From the NCBI RefSeq assembly GCF_026262505.1, contig NW_026529273.1:172110-236109 (forward strand): a DNA stretch of 64,000 bases, written 5' to 3'. The position numbers and the translations under genes were made by a program. Each line of letters opens with the position of its first letter. Within the stretch, counting starts at the first letter, position 1. The notes beneath the pieces were generated by a model that searched no databases, was not told the origin of the DNA, and was given only the letters and a program-made list of their open reading frames with translations. Below, in pieces: positions 38,685 to 50,473 of this stretch. This DNA is from Trichomonas vaginalis G3. Taxonomy: Eukaryota; Parabasalia; Trichomonadida; Trichomonadidae.

Positions 38685-39381
38685 ATGTCAAATGAAACAG
38701 CGTCTATGAGAGAAATACAACACAACCGACAACTCATTATACAAGCTCTAAATAAGAACACAACAAACTTTTCAAACTATTCTAAGATATCTGAGTCATT
38801 GAAAGAAGGAAACTTAAAACTGACATTAAACCCAATGACAGATGAGTTTCTGTTTCAAGACAATAAGAACCATACTGTTTGTATAAATCCAACAAAAGGA
38901 ACTTTAAACGAGAAACCTATATCTGAACTTCTTTTGAAAGCAGATGTTGACAACAAAGCAGACAAAACATATGTAGACGATGCAATAGCAAAAGAAGAAG
39001 AAAGAGCTAACAATGCTTATGCAACAAAAGAACATACTCATCCTGAACTAGCAGACAAAACATATGTTGACAATAAAATGTCAAGTGAAGTGACAAGAGC
39101 TGAAAACGAATATTCTAAAAAGACTCATATACATTATATTAACCAAATACCAAGTCTTAAGGAAACATTAGAGACAAAAGCAGATAAGACTCATACACAT
39201 ACCATTGTAAATATTACAAACTTACAAGAAACCTTAAACAGTAAAAGTGCCGTTGGACATACACATTCTATATCTGATATTACAAACTTACAACTAACTT
39301 TAAACAGGAAAAGTGACGTTGGACATACACATACCATTGCAAATATTACAAACTTACAACTAACTTTAAACAGGAAAAGTG
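38685..39381 (+). pseudogene. Fibre gene of element B, 5' part (interrupted by element C)
   Basis: This is the head and shaft of a trimeric fibre. The N-terminal ~85 residues (ASMREIQHNRQLIIQALNKN, beta-rich text) precede ADKTYVDDAI-type units, then 22-residue repeats of the form GHTHTIANITNLQLTLNRKS that are common in phage tail fibres. It is cut by element C in a repeat; the same repeats resume at 61371. The annotation ends at the target duplication. Confidence 0.7.
39376..39381. repeat. 6-bp target-site duplication of element C, left (AAAGTG)
   Basis: AAAGTG precedes the AGTTAGTATACC end of element C. The same six bases follow the right end at 61371-61376. Confidence 0.88.
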
Positions 39382-39585
39382 AGTTAGTATACCTAAGTCG
39401 TGTACTGTGGCACTGCGCGCCTCCATACACCACTTAGCTGTTTTGACACTTTATGAAACCGTTAACGTATATTTTACAACACAAACGACAACACTAATTT
39501 AATCTTAAATATTTACAAAGCCGCCAACCACTTCACCTCACTAATGAAAAAATAAACGTTCTCACAAACGTTCACACTAACGTTC

Positions 39586-39912
39586 TCATTTACAAAAGTA
39601 TTGCAACTCTTCCCATTGCTGTGCTTCACACAATAGTTCATATTCTTCAGTATCGCTGCTGTCACTCCAATCGTCAGAGTCAAAGTCACTGTCAAAATAA
39701 ATGTTAGTAAGTTTTGACAAAGCTAATGAAACACGTTTACCGTTTGTATCGTATGCTTGTATAAACTTTCCATTCTTCATTCCTTCATAAACGCTCAAAC
39801 TAACTTTACCCTTTCTCCCTCGTATCTGATAGAATGTATTTTCACGAGGAACGAAGAACAAATTCTTGAACTCATGACCGTTGTAGTTTGTTATCTCAAT
39901 AGTTTTCGTCAT
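39586..39912 (-). CDS. Acidic-tail protein, 108 aa (left copy)
   Basis: This copy is identical in product to the right-arm copy at 60840-61166, where the description is given. It is the outermost gene of the arm and reads towards the left end of the element. Confidence 0.6.
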   Translation of the reverse strand: MTKTIEITNYNGHEFKNLFFVPRENTFYQIRGRKGKVSLSVYEGMKNGKFIQAYDTNGKRVSLALSKLTNIYFDSDFDSDDWSDSSDTEEYELLCEAQQWEELQYFCK

Positions 39913-40032
39913 TTATATAAAAATAAAATAAAAAATAAATGATATCACCACCCTCACACGTATGAAAACATACCAAAAATAAATTTAGGTGAAGTTAGAT
40001 CTCACCTTTTCACCTCTTTCACCCTGTTGAAT

Positions 40033-40560
40033 TCATTGCTTTATAACTCTCTTCCTTGGTTTCTTTTTAGTTGCTTTCTTCACGTCTGTCTCCAACTTGA
40101 CTGTCTTTCTTCTTCGTCCGTAATGATACCAGTTACTTCCACCAGTCAATGGGTCAAATGGTCTTTCGTAAGGGTTTCCATACATTCCATAGGGACCATA
40201 CGGAAGAACTACTGGTGGAGAAGAAACATTTTCTTTAGTTCCATCGACTCTATTTAAATGCATTGTTTCACCTTTCATCTGGTCATTAAAGTCTTTTGCG
40301 TGTTTTGCAAACTCATCGTCCTTTCCTAAAGCATTTTCTGACTCAGTCGCAACCAAATTGGATGCTTTATTTATGAGCCCTATTTTATTTAATCTTAACT
40401 TCTTTGCAACCCAGCCTCCAATCTTTCCTTTATTTGCATCTAATGTCTTCGAAACCCTTCCTCCACTCATTTTATTTACTGCGTCATAAGCTCCAAGTGC
40501 TTTTGCTCCAAATGCTAATGCTTTTGTTCCCATTGCGCCTAAAGCTGCCCAAGCTACCAT
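40033..40560 (-). CDS. Gly/Ala-rich basic protein, 175 aa (left copy)
   Basis: This is the left copy of the gene at 60172-60708. It differs by one fewer Met-Tyr-Gly unit and a Lys/Arg exchange, showing the arms have begun to diverge. Frame intact. Confidence 0.6.
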   Translation of the reverse strand: MVAWAALGAMGTKALAFGAKALGAYDAVNKMSGGRVSKTLDANKGKIGGWVAKKLRLNKIGLINKASNLVATESENALGKDDEFAKHAKDFNDQMKGETMHLNRVDGTKENVSSPPVVLPYGPYGMYGNPYERPFDPLTGGSNWYHYGRRRKTVKLETDVKKATKKKPRKRVIKQ

Positions 40561-40785
40561 TTACCCCATATTAAAATCATCTCTCTTCAATATTATCTCA
40601 TAAAAGTTCTCGTTACTGGAGAAAGTCAATGAAACATAAACATTCTCACGTGCTTCGCCCTCACCGCTTTGCGGTCTATTAACTTCTTTCTTATATCATC
40701 TATACGCTTCAAAATGTCTGAACAATTGCTAACATCTTCTACAACAGTTATTTCATCATGAACGACCTTAAGAACAAGCTCATTT
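40561..40785 (-). pseudogene. 74-aa protein gene (left copy, broken)
   Basis: This is the mirror of 59947-60171. It is broken here and whole in the right arm. Confidence 0.55.
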
Positions 40786-41664
40786 AATATGCTATTAAAA
40801 TCATCTCAATAATGAGTCCATCCTTTCCGTCTTTAGGTAGCACAACATCTTTCATTGAAGAAGGTTCGACAAGTCTTATGTTAAACTTACTGACAAAGTT
40901 TGTTATACTATAATGCTTCGGCGGCGAATACATGTAGTTTGAAAGACATAATATAGATTCTTCAGCAAATTCACTTATACTGGATTTTATAACAATGTTC
41001 TCACGAGACCAAATACCACCAATTGACAATCTTGTAAGCAATCCTGCTGAACCTTCTACTGTAAACGTCGATGGTAACATTCCACGAAGGTCATCTATTG
41101 ACATCGTTGAGTCACTGTATTTAAATATTTTCTTAAAGCAATCGTCATTATCTAACCATGCAATAGCTTTGAAGTTTTCATTCGAATATACATCTGCTTC
41201 ATTAAATGTAAAACCTGACTTCTTTGCAGAGACGACTTTAAAATCTATTGATTTGTTTCAAAATTATATGCTATGGTAACTTCTGAAGGTAATGGATGTC
41301 CTTCCGCAGTAAGTTGTTCTCTCACTACCGTTTGAAGCTTTGTGTTAAAAACTTTCATGTCATCTCCTGTATCTAAGTTCACATACACAGCAACAGGAAA
41401 ACTATCTTGCTTCTTTGTTTCATCATTATATCTCAAAACATTAAAGTTCTTCAATAATATTGTTCTTCCTGCTGGAATACTTCGAACCTGTCTGATTTCA
41501 ATAGCTTTCTCACCTCCTACATACTCTACCCAGTGTCTTGGATATTCATAAGTATACTGACTTTCTTGAATTTTGGTTGGTTTCATCATAACATGTTCAT
41601 AGTATATCTTTATACTCTTGTCAGTTAGACTCGGTGCTATGTTCTGAATATTTCTGACTTGCAT
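40784..41664 (-). pseudogene. Capsid-like gene (left copy, broken)
   Basis: This is the mirror of the whole gene at 59065-59946. About one break is present. It is divergent from the packaging ATPase copy across a 16-bp promoter-like spacer. Confidence 0.6.
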
Positions 41665-41680
41665 TTTTAATGGAGATAAA

Positions 41681-42565
41681 ATGAAGCATTTAATACATGA
41701 CGTAGATGAAGACATGAATGAAACTACAGACAAACTTAACTCTTCTCTATTCTTCCTTTCAGCAAAGATTATGAGTTCTGTTCAAATGGTGTGTATTTCT
41801 ATTGTGGAAAGATGGGTTCAGGTAAGACATTTAACCTCATTCGTCATATACTCATAACAGAGCGTTTAGGAAACGACTCTTACTATGACCAAATCATTAT
41901 ATCAGCAACTTCAGACTCTATGGACTCAACAGCGAAAACATTCATGAGTAAAGTTCAAGCATCTGTCGTTAAAGTTCCAGACAGTGAACTCATTGAATTT
42001 CTTCAACGTTACATTCGACGTAAGAGAAATATTATGCCATCGTTAGAGTTCATACAGTCAGGAATGCAAAAGACTTCTGAGGAGATGGAAAGAATTATTG
42101 ACAAACACCACTTACGTCAGTACTCAGGAGTTTACGATATGAAACGACTTACAAACTACATTCTGTCAAAACTTTCAAAATACCCCTTCAAAAATATCCT
42201 TCAAACACTCTGCTCGTTTGTGACGACTTCGCCGGAAAAGGTTTAGTGTCAAAGCCTGACTCACCATTAGCTAACATCATAACTAAAGTCAGACATTACC
42301 ATTTAACTGTAGCAATACTTATGCAAACATGGCGTTTCTTGCTTTAAACATAAAACGTCTCATAACTGACTTCGTTATCTTTCAAGGTTTCTCACGTTAT
42401 GATATTGAACTCATTTGGAAACAGTCAGGTATAACATTACCTTTTGAAGAAATTTGGGAAGCATATAAGTCTCTCATCTCTCCTCGTTCATACCTTGAGA
42501 TTCATATCATGACTAATACCATTAAAGTCAAAAATATTCCATGGGAACGACCAACATTGTTTTAA
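41681..42565 (+). pseudogene. Packaging ATPase (left copy, broken)
   Basis: This is the mirror of 58165-59048, with the Walker A motif GKMGSGKT visible. It is broken in about three places. Confidence 0.7.
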
Positions 42566-42644
42566 AGTTTAACCTTCAATTGACTGATGGTAAACAAATT
42601 CCATGCATCTCTGTCGCCATTTCTGTTAATATTTTTGCTGTCAT

Positions 42645-42952
42645 TCATATCATCCACTTCCCATCCGTTAGCTTTTGAGGATATGCGTTAGAATAGCTGT
42701 TCTTAAATGAAGGCTTTTCACCTTTGAGAGCATAAACTCTATAACTTTCTGCATACTTTATGTTTGAACCTCCTGAGCCATCATTGACATAAATTTTTAT
42801 AGGTTTCCACCCTTTGTTCATATTCCTGCTTCTTCCCTTTGCTCTTTTGTTCAGTAGTTCTACATCTTTATACACACACCTGTCTCGGTGAATTCAACAA
42901 TATTTTCATTCGTTAGCTTTACATTCAAACCCTTGTCGAGTATATTGTTCAT
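42645..42952 (-). pseudogene. Small basic-protein gene (left copy, broken)
   Basis: The product text includes LNKRAKGRSRNMNKGWKPIK and ENIVEFTETG. It is Lys/Arg/Tyr-rich and could bind nucleic acid. It is broken about once here. The mirror lies at 57780-58087. No family is recognised. Confidence 0.45.
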
Positions 42953-42986
42953 TTCATACATATAAAAGGTTTTTATTCTATATGAA

Positions 42987-43601
42987 ATGAGAAGCAAATC
43001 CATCTTAGCTGGTGCCGTTAATGTTCCAATTGAACCAACATCAAATGTTGACTCACGAACGACAAACAATATTGTCATAAAGAACTATAGTTCGGAGTGT
43101 TTGAAAGAGCCAGAACCAGAGCTGAAATCCGTGAATTTAAACACAGCTTCAAACGCTAACGCTACATCAGATGTTAAGTTAGAGTATCCACCACTGGACC
43201 AAATTCTTTCAAGAGAAGCCAACGACAACCCTTACACAAATGTTCAAACAAATCCTTCAGATAACGTAGACCATTACCTTCTTCAGTTATACCAAACAAT
43301 TTTACTCAAAGACGATAAGAAGCTTTTGACAAATCTTATAAGTAAGAACCAAATAATTCTAACAAAGGAGGACCTTGAAAATGTTATCTCACGAATAACA
43401 GGGAAACAATGTGTCATTGACTATCTCGACCCTGAAATCGAATGCTGTGGTCAAACGCCACCATTCATGAAAATAGGTAACATCCGCATCATTGAAACAC
43501 CAGGAACTACAGGAGTTGAGTTTAAGTATAAATATTCGAACGAGTATACAAAACTTTCAACAGAATATAAACTTTGCTTGAAATATGTTTTAGTAAATTA
43601 A
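42987..43601 (+). CDS. Unknown protein, 204 aa (left copy)
   Basis: The product is identical to the right-arm copy at 57131-57745; see that entry. Frame intact. The start is 34 bp from the divergent small gene. Confidence 0.6.
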   Translation: MRSKSILAGAVNVPIEPTSNVDSRTTNNIVIKNYSSECLKEPEPELKSVNLNTASNANATSDVKLEYPPLDQILSREANDNPYTNVQTNPSDNVDHYLLQLYQTILLKDDKKLLTNLISKNQIILTKEDLENVISRITGKQCVIDYLDPEIECCGQTPPFMKIGNIRIIETPGTTGVEFKYKYSNEYTKLSTEYKLCLKYVLVN

Positions 43602-43837
43602 AGCAATTTGTAATATCTATCCAAAACTTCTTCAACAGTATCGAACTCATCTTCATAATGCAAACCTAATCTTATTGACTTGGTGCAGTTTTCACTAACA
43701 CAATATTTTTCTGTTCTCTTGACTGACATAACTAACTCATTTGTTTCATCAAACAGCAACAACCAAAGTTCATGACCTAATACATAACATTCATACTTTA
43801 TATTTTTAGCTCTGAGTTCTCTTGTAAGCTGTTGCAT
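43598..43837 (-). CDS. Unknown protein, 79 aa (left copy)
   Basis: This is the mirror of 56895-57134, differing at one residue (Glu for Lys). Its stop overlaps that of the 204-aa gene by 4 bp, and its start overlaps the end of the penton-like gene. Confidence 0.55.
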   Translation of the reverse strand: MQQLTRELRAKNIKYECYVLGHELWLLLFDETNELVMSVKRTEKYCVSENCTKSIRLGLHYEDEFDTVEEVLDRYYKLL

Positions 43838-44560
43838 TTAATATTTTCTAAAAAGTCAACTTCAACAGTCATTCGCACTGGTGCCTTCAGTTCTACAGGC
43901 TCGCCCTGAAAGTCAACTAGTCTGAATTGCATGTCTTTCAAATTATGAGGACTAATGCGAACCCATTTACCTAAATGAGTTGCTATGACAGGAACGTTTG
44001 GAATGAACATTGAATTGACTGCATAACAGAAGGATTTATATTCTACTGAACCTTTACTATTAACTCCTGAAATGCCTGTGACATTAGCTATTTTAGACTC
44101 AATGTACAAACAATTACCATAACATACGTATGGAACAGATTTCATCTCAATCGTTTTGTCAACACTTTTCAAAGGAAATGTCATATGGTATGCTCCCAAA
44201 AGAAGTTGTACTCTATGACTCATTCGTGTTATCTTGAACTCTTTCTTGCTACTGAACTTCAATGTTCCCTCAGAAGAGAGTTCGACATCTATGTTGTCAA
44301 TAGTTTCTTCATTTATGAGAGTATCTATGACTCCAGCAATTTTATCTATTCTATACTCTGCTCTGTTAGGAAATGTTATAAAACTTCTTTTGTCATCTAT
44401 TTCAATCTCTATGAAATCTGTTTCATCTGTTATAACGAAAAGCGATAGTATTGAAGTCAACAACTCTGAAAGCAAGTGCTTCATTCTGAAGACCTAAGTT
44501 TGTTTGTAGCTTTACTGTCCCGTATTCGTTTGGGTCTGTACTTTGCAAATAGAACAACAT
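43798..44560 (-). pseudogene. Penton-like minor capsid gene (left copy, broken)
   Basis: This is the mirror of 56169-56934. About one break is present. See the right copy for the basis of the call. Confidence 0.5.
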
Positions 44561-44577
44561 TTTATTCTCATTAAAAT
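44561..44577. promoter_or_regulatory. Bidirectional promoter-like spacer (left arm)
   Basis: A 17-bp spacer, TTTATTCTCATTAAAAT, separates the divergent penton-like and fibre start codons. It is mirrored at 56152-56168. Confidence 0.6.
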
Positions 44578-47447
44578 ATGACTATTGCTGCATATGCGTA
44601 TGAAACAAATGAAGCAAGAAGAGCACATGAACTAGTAAACGAAAACTCAACTTTAACCATTGAAGGCAATGATTTAGTCATTGACGATGGAAAAACTAAA
44701 AAAGTCATTGATTTCGATACTTTTAACACTTATGACCCATTCATTACAATAAGTAAAGTTCCTATCATAAATGATGGAACGGTGCAATATATAAATTCTA
44801 CAGTAGATGCCTCATTAGTGAAAGTACTGAATGTTCTCATTGAATTGTTAAAGAGCTTTCGATTTGACGACAACATTAAATGCCTAAAGAATTTAGTCAT
44901 GAATGAGAAACAAATTCTTGGCGTTGCTGGTAGCAGTAATGATGTACACCTTATGACATTAGAATATTATAACGAACATAAAGATGAACTGAAAGGAGAG
45001 AAGGGTGACACCGGACCACAAGGACCACAAGGAATACAAGGAATACAAGGACCTCAAGGCGAAAACGGTTTGGATGGAAAGGATGGAAAGGATGGAAAAA
45101 CTGCTAAATCATGGATATGGGACCTTATAAATACTGGTTTAACAGCTGCTTCATATGGAGTTCTTCAATACCAAATCGGAAAGATATGGGCAGTACTTGG
45201 TGAAGAAGCTTTAGATGACGTTAAAAATGCTTTGAACTTCATTTCAAATGGTTCGGATACTATTAAAACTTTATCTGGTTGGATGCAAGAAACAAGGAGT
45301 CAAATAGATACTGTAAGACGTATAGCAAACAATGCACGTACGGGATTGGATACTTTACGAAAAGCACAAAATACACTAAAGGAAGCAAATGATATTCTTG
45401 GCTCAGTATCAGACATGCATGAAGATTGGCTTAAAGGTATTGACAAATCTTTAAAAAATCACAGTCAGTCTATTGCTGACTACAAGAAAAGTATAGATTT
45501 TTTACATAGTGCTATGGACGTACATGATGGAAGCATAAGGAACTTACTTAATGCTAACAATAACTTACCAGGAACTATTAAAGCATTTATAAAGTCCTTT
45601 GTAAAACCCGGTGCTCTAACATTTAGGTCTTTGAGAGCAAGAGCATTGAAGTCAAGAGATGCAGAAACTCCAACAGAACCTACAGAAGGAACTGAAACAA
45701 CAGAAACTCCAGAGGAACCACCAAAACCAACAGCTAATGAAATATTGTTCGAATATTTTCCAAGGTACTCTGTTCTCATTGCATACATTCAAGAAATACT
45801 TAAGAAAGCAGACTTGACTTTAGGAGATGATGAAAGTTCTGTATATCTTTCGTTCCAGTTTCAAATAGCAGAACTTTTGAGACAGATATGCTTAATGTAT
45901 GACAACATCTCTGATTTCACAAGATATGATGACGACCATGACCCCGAACACGGTGAAGAAGAAGTTTTACAAACATCCATTAAGACAGGAAAGGTTTTAA
46001 CTCAAAGTCTCATTATTGACACCAAAGATGGCGAAGTGGACGTTCTTCAAGAGCTGAAGAAAAATACTTCTTCGGGAGGTGGTGGTAGGCATGAACTTGA
46101 AATAAATGAGATAGAAGAGAAATTAGCCGAAAAAGCAGAAAAACCACGTTCATTATATAACTTCAGACGAACAGATTATAACGGACTACCATGGATATTT
46201 AACACGAACTGAAGAAGTGAAGACGGAAGACCCCAATGAAAGAAGATATAAATACATTCGTGCTAAAGGTTATGACATAAGCTGTACTGTACAGTATGAC
46301 ACGGGTAAAGCACCAGAAGCATTTAGTTATAACGATGAAATTTATGCCTCTACTTTCTCTGTTAAAGGTGTATTAGTTGAACCAAGATTTACTTTGAGAG
46401 TTAAGTCAAAAATAACGTTTGAAGATGCTATTAAAAGTAAAGCTGACAAAGTTGAACTCGAAGCAATGAACAAAGTTTTGAAATCTCATAAACACAACAT
46501 CTCCGATATAAATGAACTTCAAGCTACATTAGACAGTAAAGCCGACAAGAACCATACACATAAATCCTTCACTACTGTTAGAGCAGACGACATAATATTG
46601 AACTATACCCTTGGTTCAAGTGCACCATTAGAAATCCAAGTACAAGCGTAAAAGATACACTAAACTCCTTAAATAGTAAATGTATGAACATTGAAGGTCA
46701 TGCCAGAAACTTTGAAACCCATGAACTACCAGCAATGTTAGACAGTAAAGCTGACAAGAACCATACACATACAAGTTTTACAACTGTTGCTATAGAAAGT
46801 ATTGAAGGAACGGTTGAAGAAACTGGTGGGGATGCATTATATTGTAAACCTCCTAACTTTCCACAAGGTTTAACATCGGATGACGACATAACGACGATGA
46901 GAAACATTAGATGTAAAGATGTTTATGTCATGAAGGATGAACATAATATTAAATTCACTGCTCAAGATTTATATGACAAGAAGGCTGACAAAACAGAGCT
47001 TCAAACATTAAAGACTGAAATACTTCAAACATTATATCCTAGGCTCTATTTATACGTCAATGAACTCAATAAATCCAGCAACAGTTCTGGGTTTCGGTAC
47101 GTGGGAGCAGATTGTAGATAAATTCTTATACTGTGCGAACTCTTCAAAGCAAACAGGAGGTTCGAAGAAAATTAGAAGCAAACCTTCCACCGCACACTCA
47201 TACAGGAACGACAAACTTTTCTGGTGACCATAGTCACTCATTAAGAGACCATCCATTATACAACTCAGAGTATGAAGCTGGCAATGACGTTTTATCTCCA
47301 GATTATAACCATTCAGCAAAAAAGACTTTTCGACAAACTGAACCAGGAGGAAATCATTCACACACTTTCACAACAAATCCAACAGGCTCGGGTGAAGATT
47401 ATATGCCACCATTTGTGACTATATTCGCATGGTACCGCGTTCAATGA
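44578..47447 (+). pseudogene. Collagen-like fibre gene (left copy, broken)
   Basis: This is the left-arm copy of the whole fibre gene at 53275-56151. Its collagen-like segment and tail-collar tip are recognisable. It is broken in about three or four places and shares the hairpin around the stop codon. Confidence 0.75.
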
Positions 47448-47487
47448 ACGCGCTTGAGCCTAGAATAAAATCTTTAACTTTACATAA

Positions 47488-48572
47488 ATGAGCTTGAAAG
47501 AAGTATTCGAACAACATCCATGGAGGTCATTTAAGAAGTTCAATGAAGCTGCAAAGAGTTGGGGATTTACTAACAGAGCTGAAGTGAAAAGGTTCTTTGA
47601 CAAAAATGTTGTACATCAAACAAAAATAAACCCTTACGACTACTTTTTACCAATTTACTCCAACACTCCTGACGCATACCAATTTGACACTCTCATTCAA
47701 AGCAGAAAAGGAGGACATAAACCATTCCTCATCTTCATAAATGTTAACACTCGTAAAGCATATGCATATCCAATGAGGAACAAAGGAACTCGTGAAGTGT
47801 TAAGAGTTTTACAAAAGTTTGTAGCAGAACATAGCCCAAGTACTTTAACATCAGACCAAGACAGTGCATACCTCAGTAATGAAATCACAGAATTTCTCAT
47901 TAAGCATAACATAACTCACTACACTACTGAAGACCATAACCATAACATACTCGGCATCATAAACCGCTTCATAAGGACTCTCAGAGATTTAAACCAAGAG
48001 CGAACTTTACCGAAGAAACAATGAAACATTTTCTCGAAGTATATAATTCCTCAACACATTTTACAACAGGACATACACCAAATTCAATGACACAACAACA
48101 AGAAGAAAAGTATATACAAAAGAAACGAAGCCAAACACAAAATATCATAAATTCAACACAATTTACCCTCATTCCTGGTACAAAAGTTCGTGTAGTTCTT
48201 GACGACAAACCGTTGACAAAGAAACGTTTAAGGTTAAGTAGAAACTATTATATCGTAGACTCTACACAAGGTAATGGATATCTTATAAAAGCTGCTGACG
48301 ACTCCATAGCATTTTACCCTTGTCATAAATTAGTTGAAAGTAGTAATGGCAAACTTGCTGAAACCATTGACGAAGCAAAGCGAGGAGTGGTTATTGAAAT
48401 ACTTGGCTATAACATAAACGATGACACTTATAAAGTAAGATATGAAGGAGGCGTTGAAGATGTTATACCATCTAAGAACTTGAGAGAGTCGAAGCCAACA
48501 CATCTGGGACCATTAGAGCGGGAGTACTGGAAAGACAAAAATATGCCAGAAAGAATAAGAAAATTCTTCTAA
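47488..48572 (+). pseudogene. Retroviral-type integrase (left copy, broken)
   Basis: This is the mirror of 52149-53234. About one break is present. It is preceded by CTAGAATAAAAT, the promoter-like motif. Confidence 0.75.
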
Positions 48573-48808
48573 ACTTTTTCATTAGATGTAAATGAACCAA
48601 AAATATATTTTAGGTGAAGAGGTTAGATCTCACCTCTTTTCTCACCTCTTTTTTCACCTCTTGAATTTTCATGAATTTCCTTAAGATAGAAAAAAGTGAG
48701 TTAAAATGAGATGTTTACTGAGGGTCCCTCGGTCCCTCGGTCCCTCGGTCAACTAACATCTTTTTGAAAATGGTGACAACATGACATTTTGACAACAGTC
48801 GGGAAAAT

Positions 48809-48927
48809 GTCAAGACTTCTTCGTAAATGTTTTGTCAAGACTTCTTCGTAAATGTTTTGTCAAGACTTCTTCGTAAATGTTTTGTCAAGACTTCTTCGTA
48901 AATGTTTTGTCAAGACTTCTTCGTAAT
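48809..48927. repeat. 25-bp tandem repeat (~4.7 copies)
   Basis: The unit GTCAAGACTTCTTCGTAAAT plus GTTTT is repeated head to tail. It is preceded by GGTCCCTC x3.5 and by TGACAACATGACATTTTGAC, the string shared with element A's replication-like module. It is mirrored at ~51545-51665. It may be iterons of an origin. Confidence 0.75.
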
Positions 48928-49108
48928 GAGTGTAAACGACCAAAAAATATATTTTATGTTAGCATGTTAGATCTAACACGTTTTCTAACCTCTTTTCTAA
49001 CATCGTAGAAAACTCTCGAAATTCATGAGTTTTGACACTTTCACAAAAAACATAAAAAAATAAAGTTAGTTTTTTTAAAAAAATATTTTTTATTTTTATT
49101 GTAAGAAC

Positions 49109-50023
49109 ATGTTAGCAACAACTTCACCAAACTCTTTAGTCATGAACCCAACTTCAATGTTAGTAGAGATGAAAAGCTTCATTCCTTCTTCATATACTTT
49201 CGAAACAGAAATCCAGAAGATAAAGCAGGAACTTCTCCAAGGAGATTTAGATTGCACTGCAAAAGATGAAACAAATGAACAGTATCTTTATGAAATGCAG
49301 GACCTCATCGACCATCTACCTAAACTTCCTGAAATACAGCAACAAAAGCTCACTATTCCAGAATTCGATGAAATAGAAGTCAAAGCAACTGACTCAGTAG
49401 AAATAAAGAAGTTCATACGAAAGGTAAACTATGAGTTTCTAGGATTTCATTGCAACCACAAAGTCATGGACAAAGATTGCAACATGGTATATAAGAACAT
49501 CTCTGACATATATAAATCTGAAGAATTTAAGACCTACGACAACTTTGTTTCGTTAGTTGCTGAATGTGTATGGCAGATAAGAGATAAAGATAGAAGAGGC
49601 AAAGTATGGAACGAACAAATAAGACCAGCAACTTTTGAGTTAAAGAAAACCATTAACGCTATAGTTGTACTTGCAGGACAAATTTCAATGTACAATGCAA
49701 AAATGAACCCGCAATGTTCTAAATGTAAAGCGGCAATAAGGAAATATAACTACTCCATCAAAGAGATAGAAAGAATGAGAAACGACTATGCAGACTTAAA
49801 GAAAGAAGTAGAGAAACCAGCAGAAGATAAAATGGACATGTTAGCATTTCTGAACAAAAACTATCCAACAGCAGAAGATTTCCTTCTTTCAGATGTCAAG
49901 AAGAAATATAAAGAAACTTTCAATATTGTGAAAACTTTTGATATCCTTCGTGAAGAAATAGAAGCTACAAAACTGTTTAAAGTCATGAACCATCGCAACA
50001 TATACCATGTAAAACGCTTGTAA
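49109..50023 (+). CDS. Unknown protein, 304 aa (left copy)
   Basis: The product is identical to the right-arm copy at 50474-51388; see there. It is the innermost gene of the arm. Confidence 0.65.
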   Translation: MLATTSPNSLVMNPTSMLVEMKSFIPSSYTFETEIQKIKQELLQGDLDCTAKDETNEQYLYEMQDLIDHLPKLPEIQQQKLTIPEFDEIEVKATDSVEIKKFIRKVNYEFLGFHCNHKVMDKDCNMVYKNISDIYKSEEFKTYDNFVSLVAECVWQIRDKDRRGKVWNEQIRPATFELKKTINAIVVLAGQISMYNAKMNPQCSKCKAAIRKYNYSIKEIERMRNDYADLKKEVEKPAEDKMDMLAFLNKNYPTAEDFLLSDVKKKYKETFNIVKTFDILREEIEATKLFKVMNHRNIYHVKRL

Positions 50024-50025
50024 AT

Positions 50026-50470
50026 AGTTATGTTAGAAAACGTGTTAGAAAACGTGTTAGATCTAACATGCTAACATAAACTTTATTTTTATTGAATTCT
50101 GTATGAAATTTCATGAGTTTTGTGTGTTTTAGACCATGTTAGAAAACGTGTTAGAAAACGTGTTAGATCTAACATGCTAACATAAAATATATTTTTGTCT
50201 GATTTACACTCATTTCGATGAAGTCTTGACAAAACATATACGAAGAAGTTTATTTCCTGTGTTGTTGTCAAAATGTCATCGAAATGAGTGTAAATCAGAC
50301 AAAAATATATTTTATGTTAGCATGTTAGATCTAACACGTTTTCTAACACGTTTTCTAACATGGTCTAAAACACACAAAACTCATGAAATTTCATACAGAA
50401 TTCAATAAAAATAAAGTTTATGTTAGCATGTTAGATCTAACACGTTTTCTAACACGTTTTCTAACATAAC
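50026..50470. repeat. Palindrome centre with GTTAGATCTAAC cassettes
   Basis: The unique spacer is 50222-50275. On each side lie cassettes made of CGTGTTAGA repeats, a perfect 12-bp palindrome GTTAGATCTAAC (50056, 50162, 50324, 50430) and AAATATATTTT. The same palindrome recurs at 48966, 51497 and 60742. The 304-aa genes read towards the centre from both sides. The symmetric words TGACAAAACAT / TTGTCAAAATG lie at the spacer edges. Confidence 0.7.
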
Positions 50471-50473
50471 TAT

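Larger units (their letters stand above)
39382..50221 (+). repeat. Element C left palindrome arm
   Basis: This is the inverted counterpart of 50276-61370. Start and end coordinates of mirrored genes sum to a constant (100497 at the centre, ~100722-100741 outside the right-arm tandem duplication), so the arms are colinear throughout. Confidence 0.92.

Noticed and set aside
48809-48927. CRISPR-like array
   Set aside because: The 25-bp units are head to tail without spacers and the context is a eukaryotic virus-like element.
50089-50408. Two identical 60-aa frames at the palindrome centre
   Set aside because: They are read through the inverted GTTAGATCTAAC cassettes and exist only because the sequence is palindromic.
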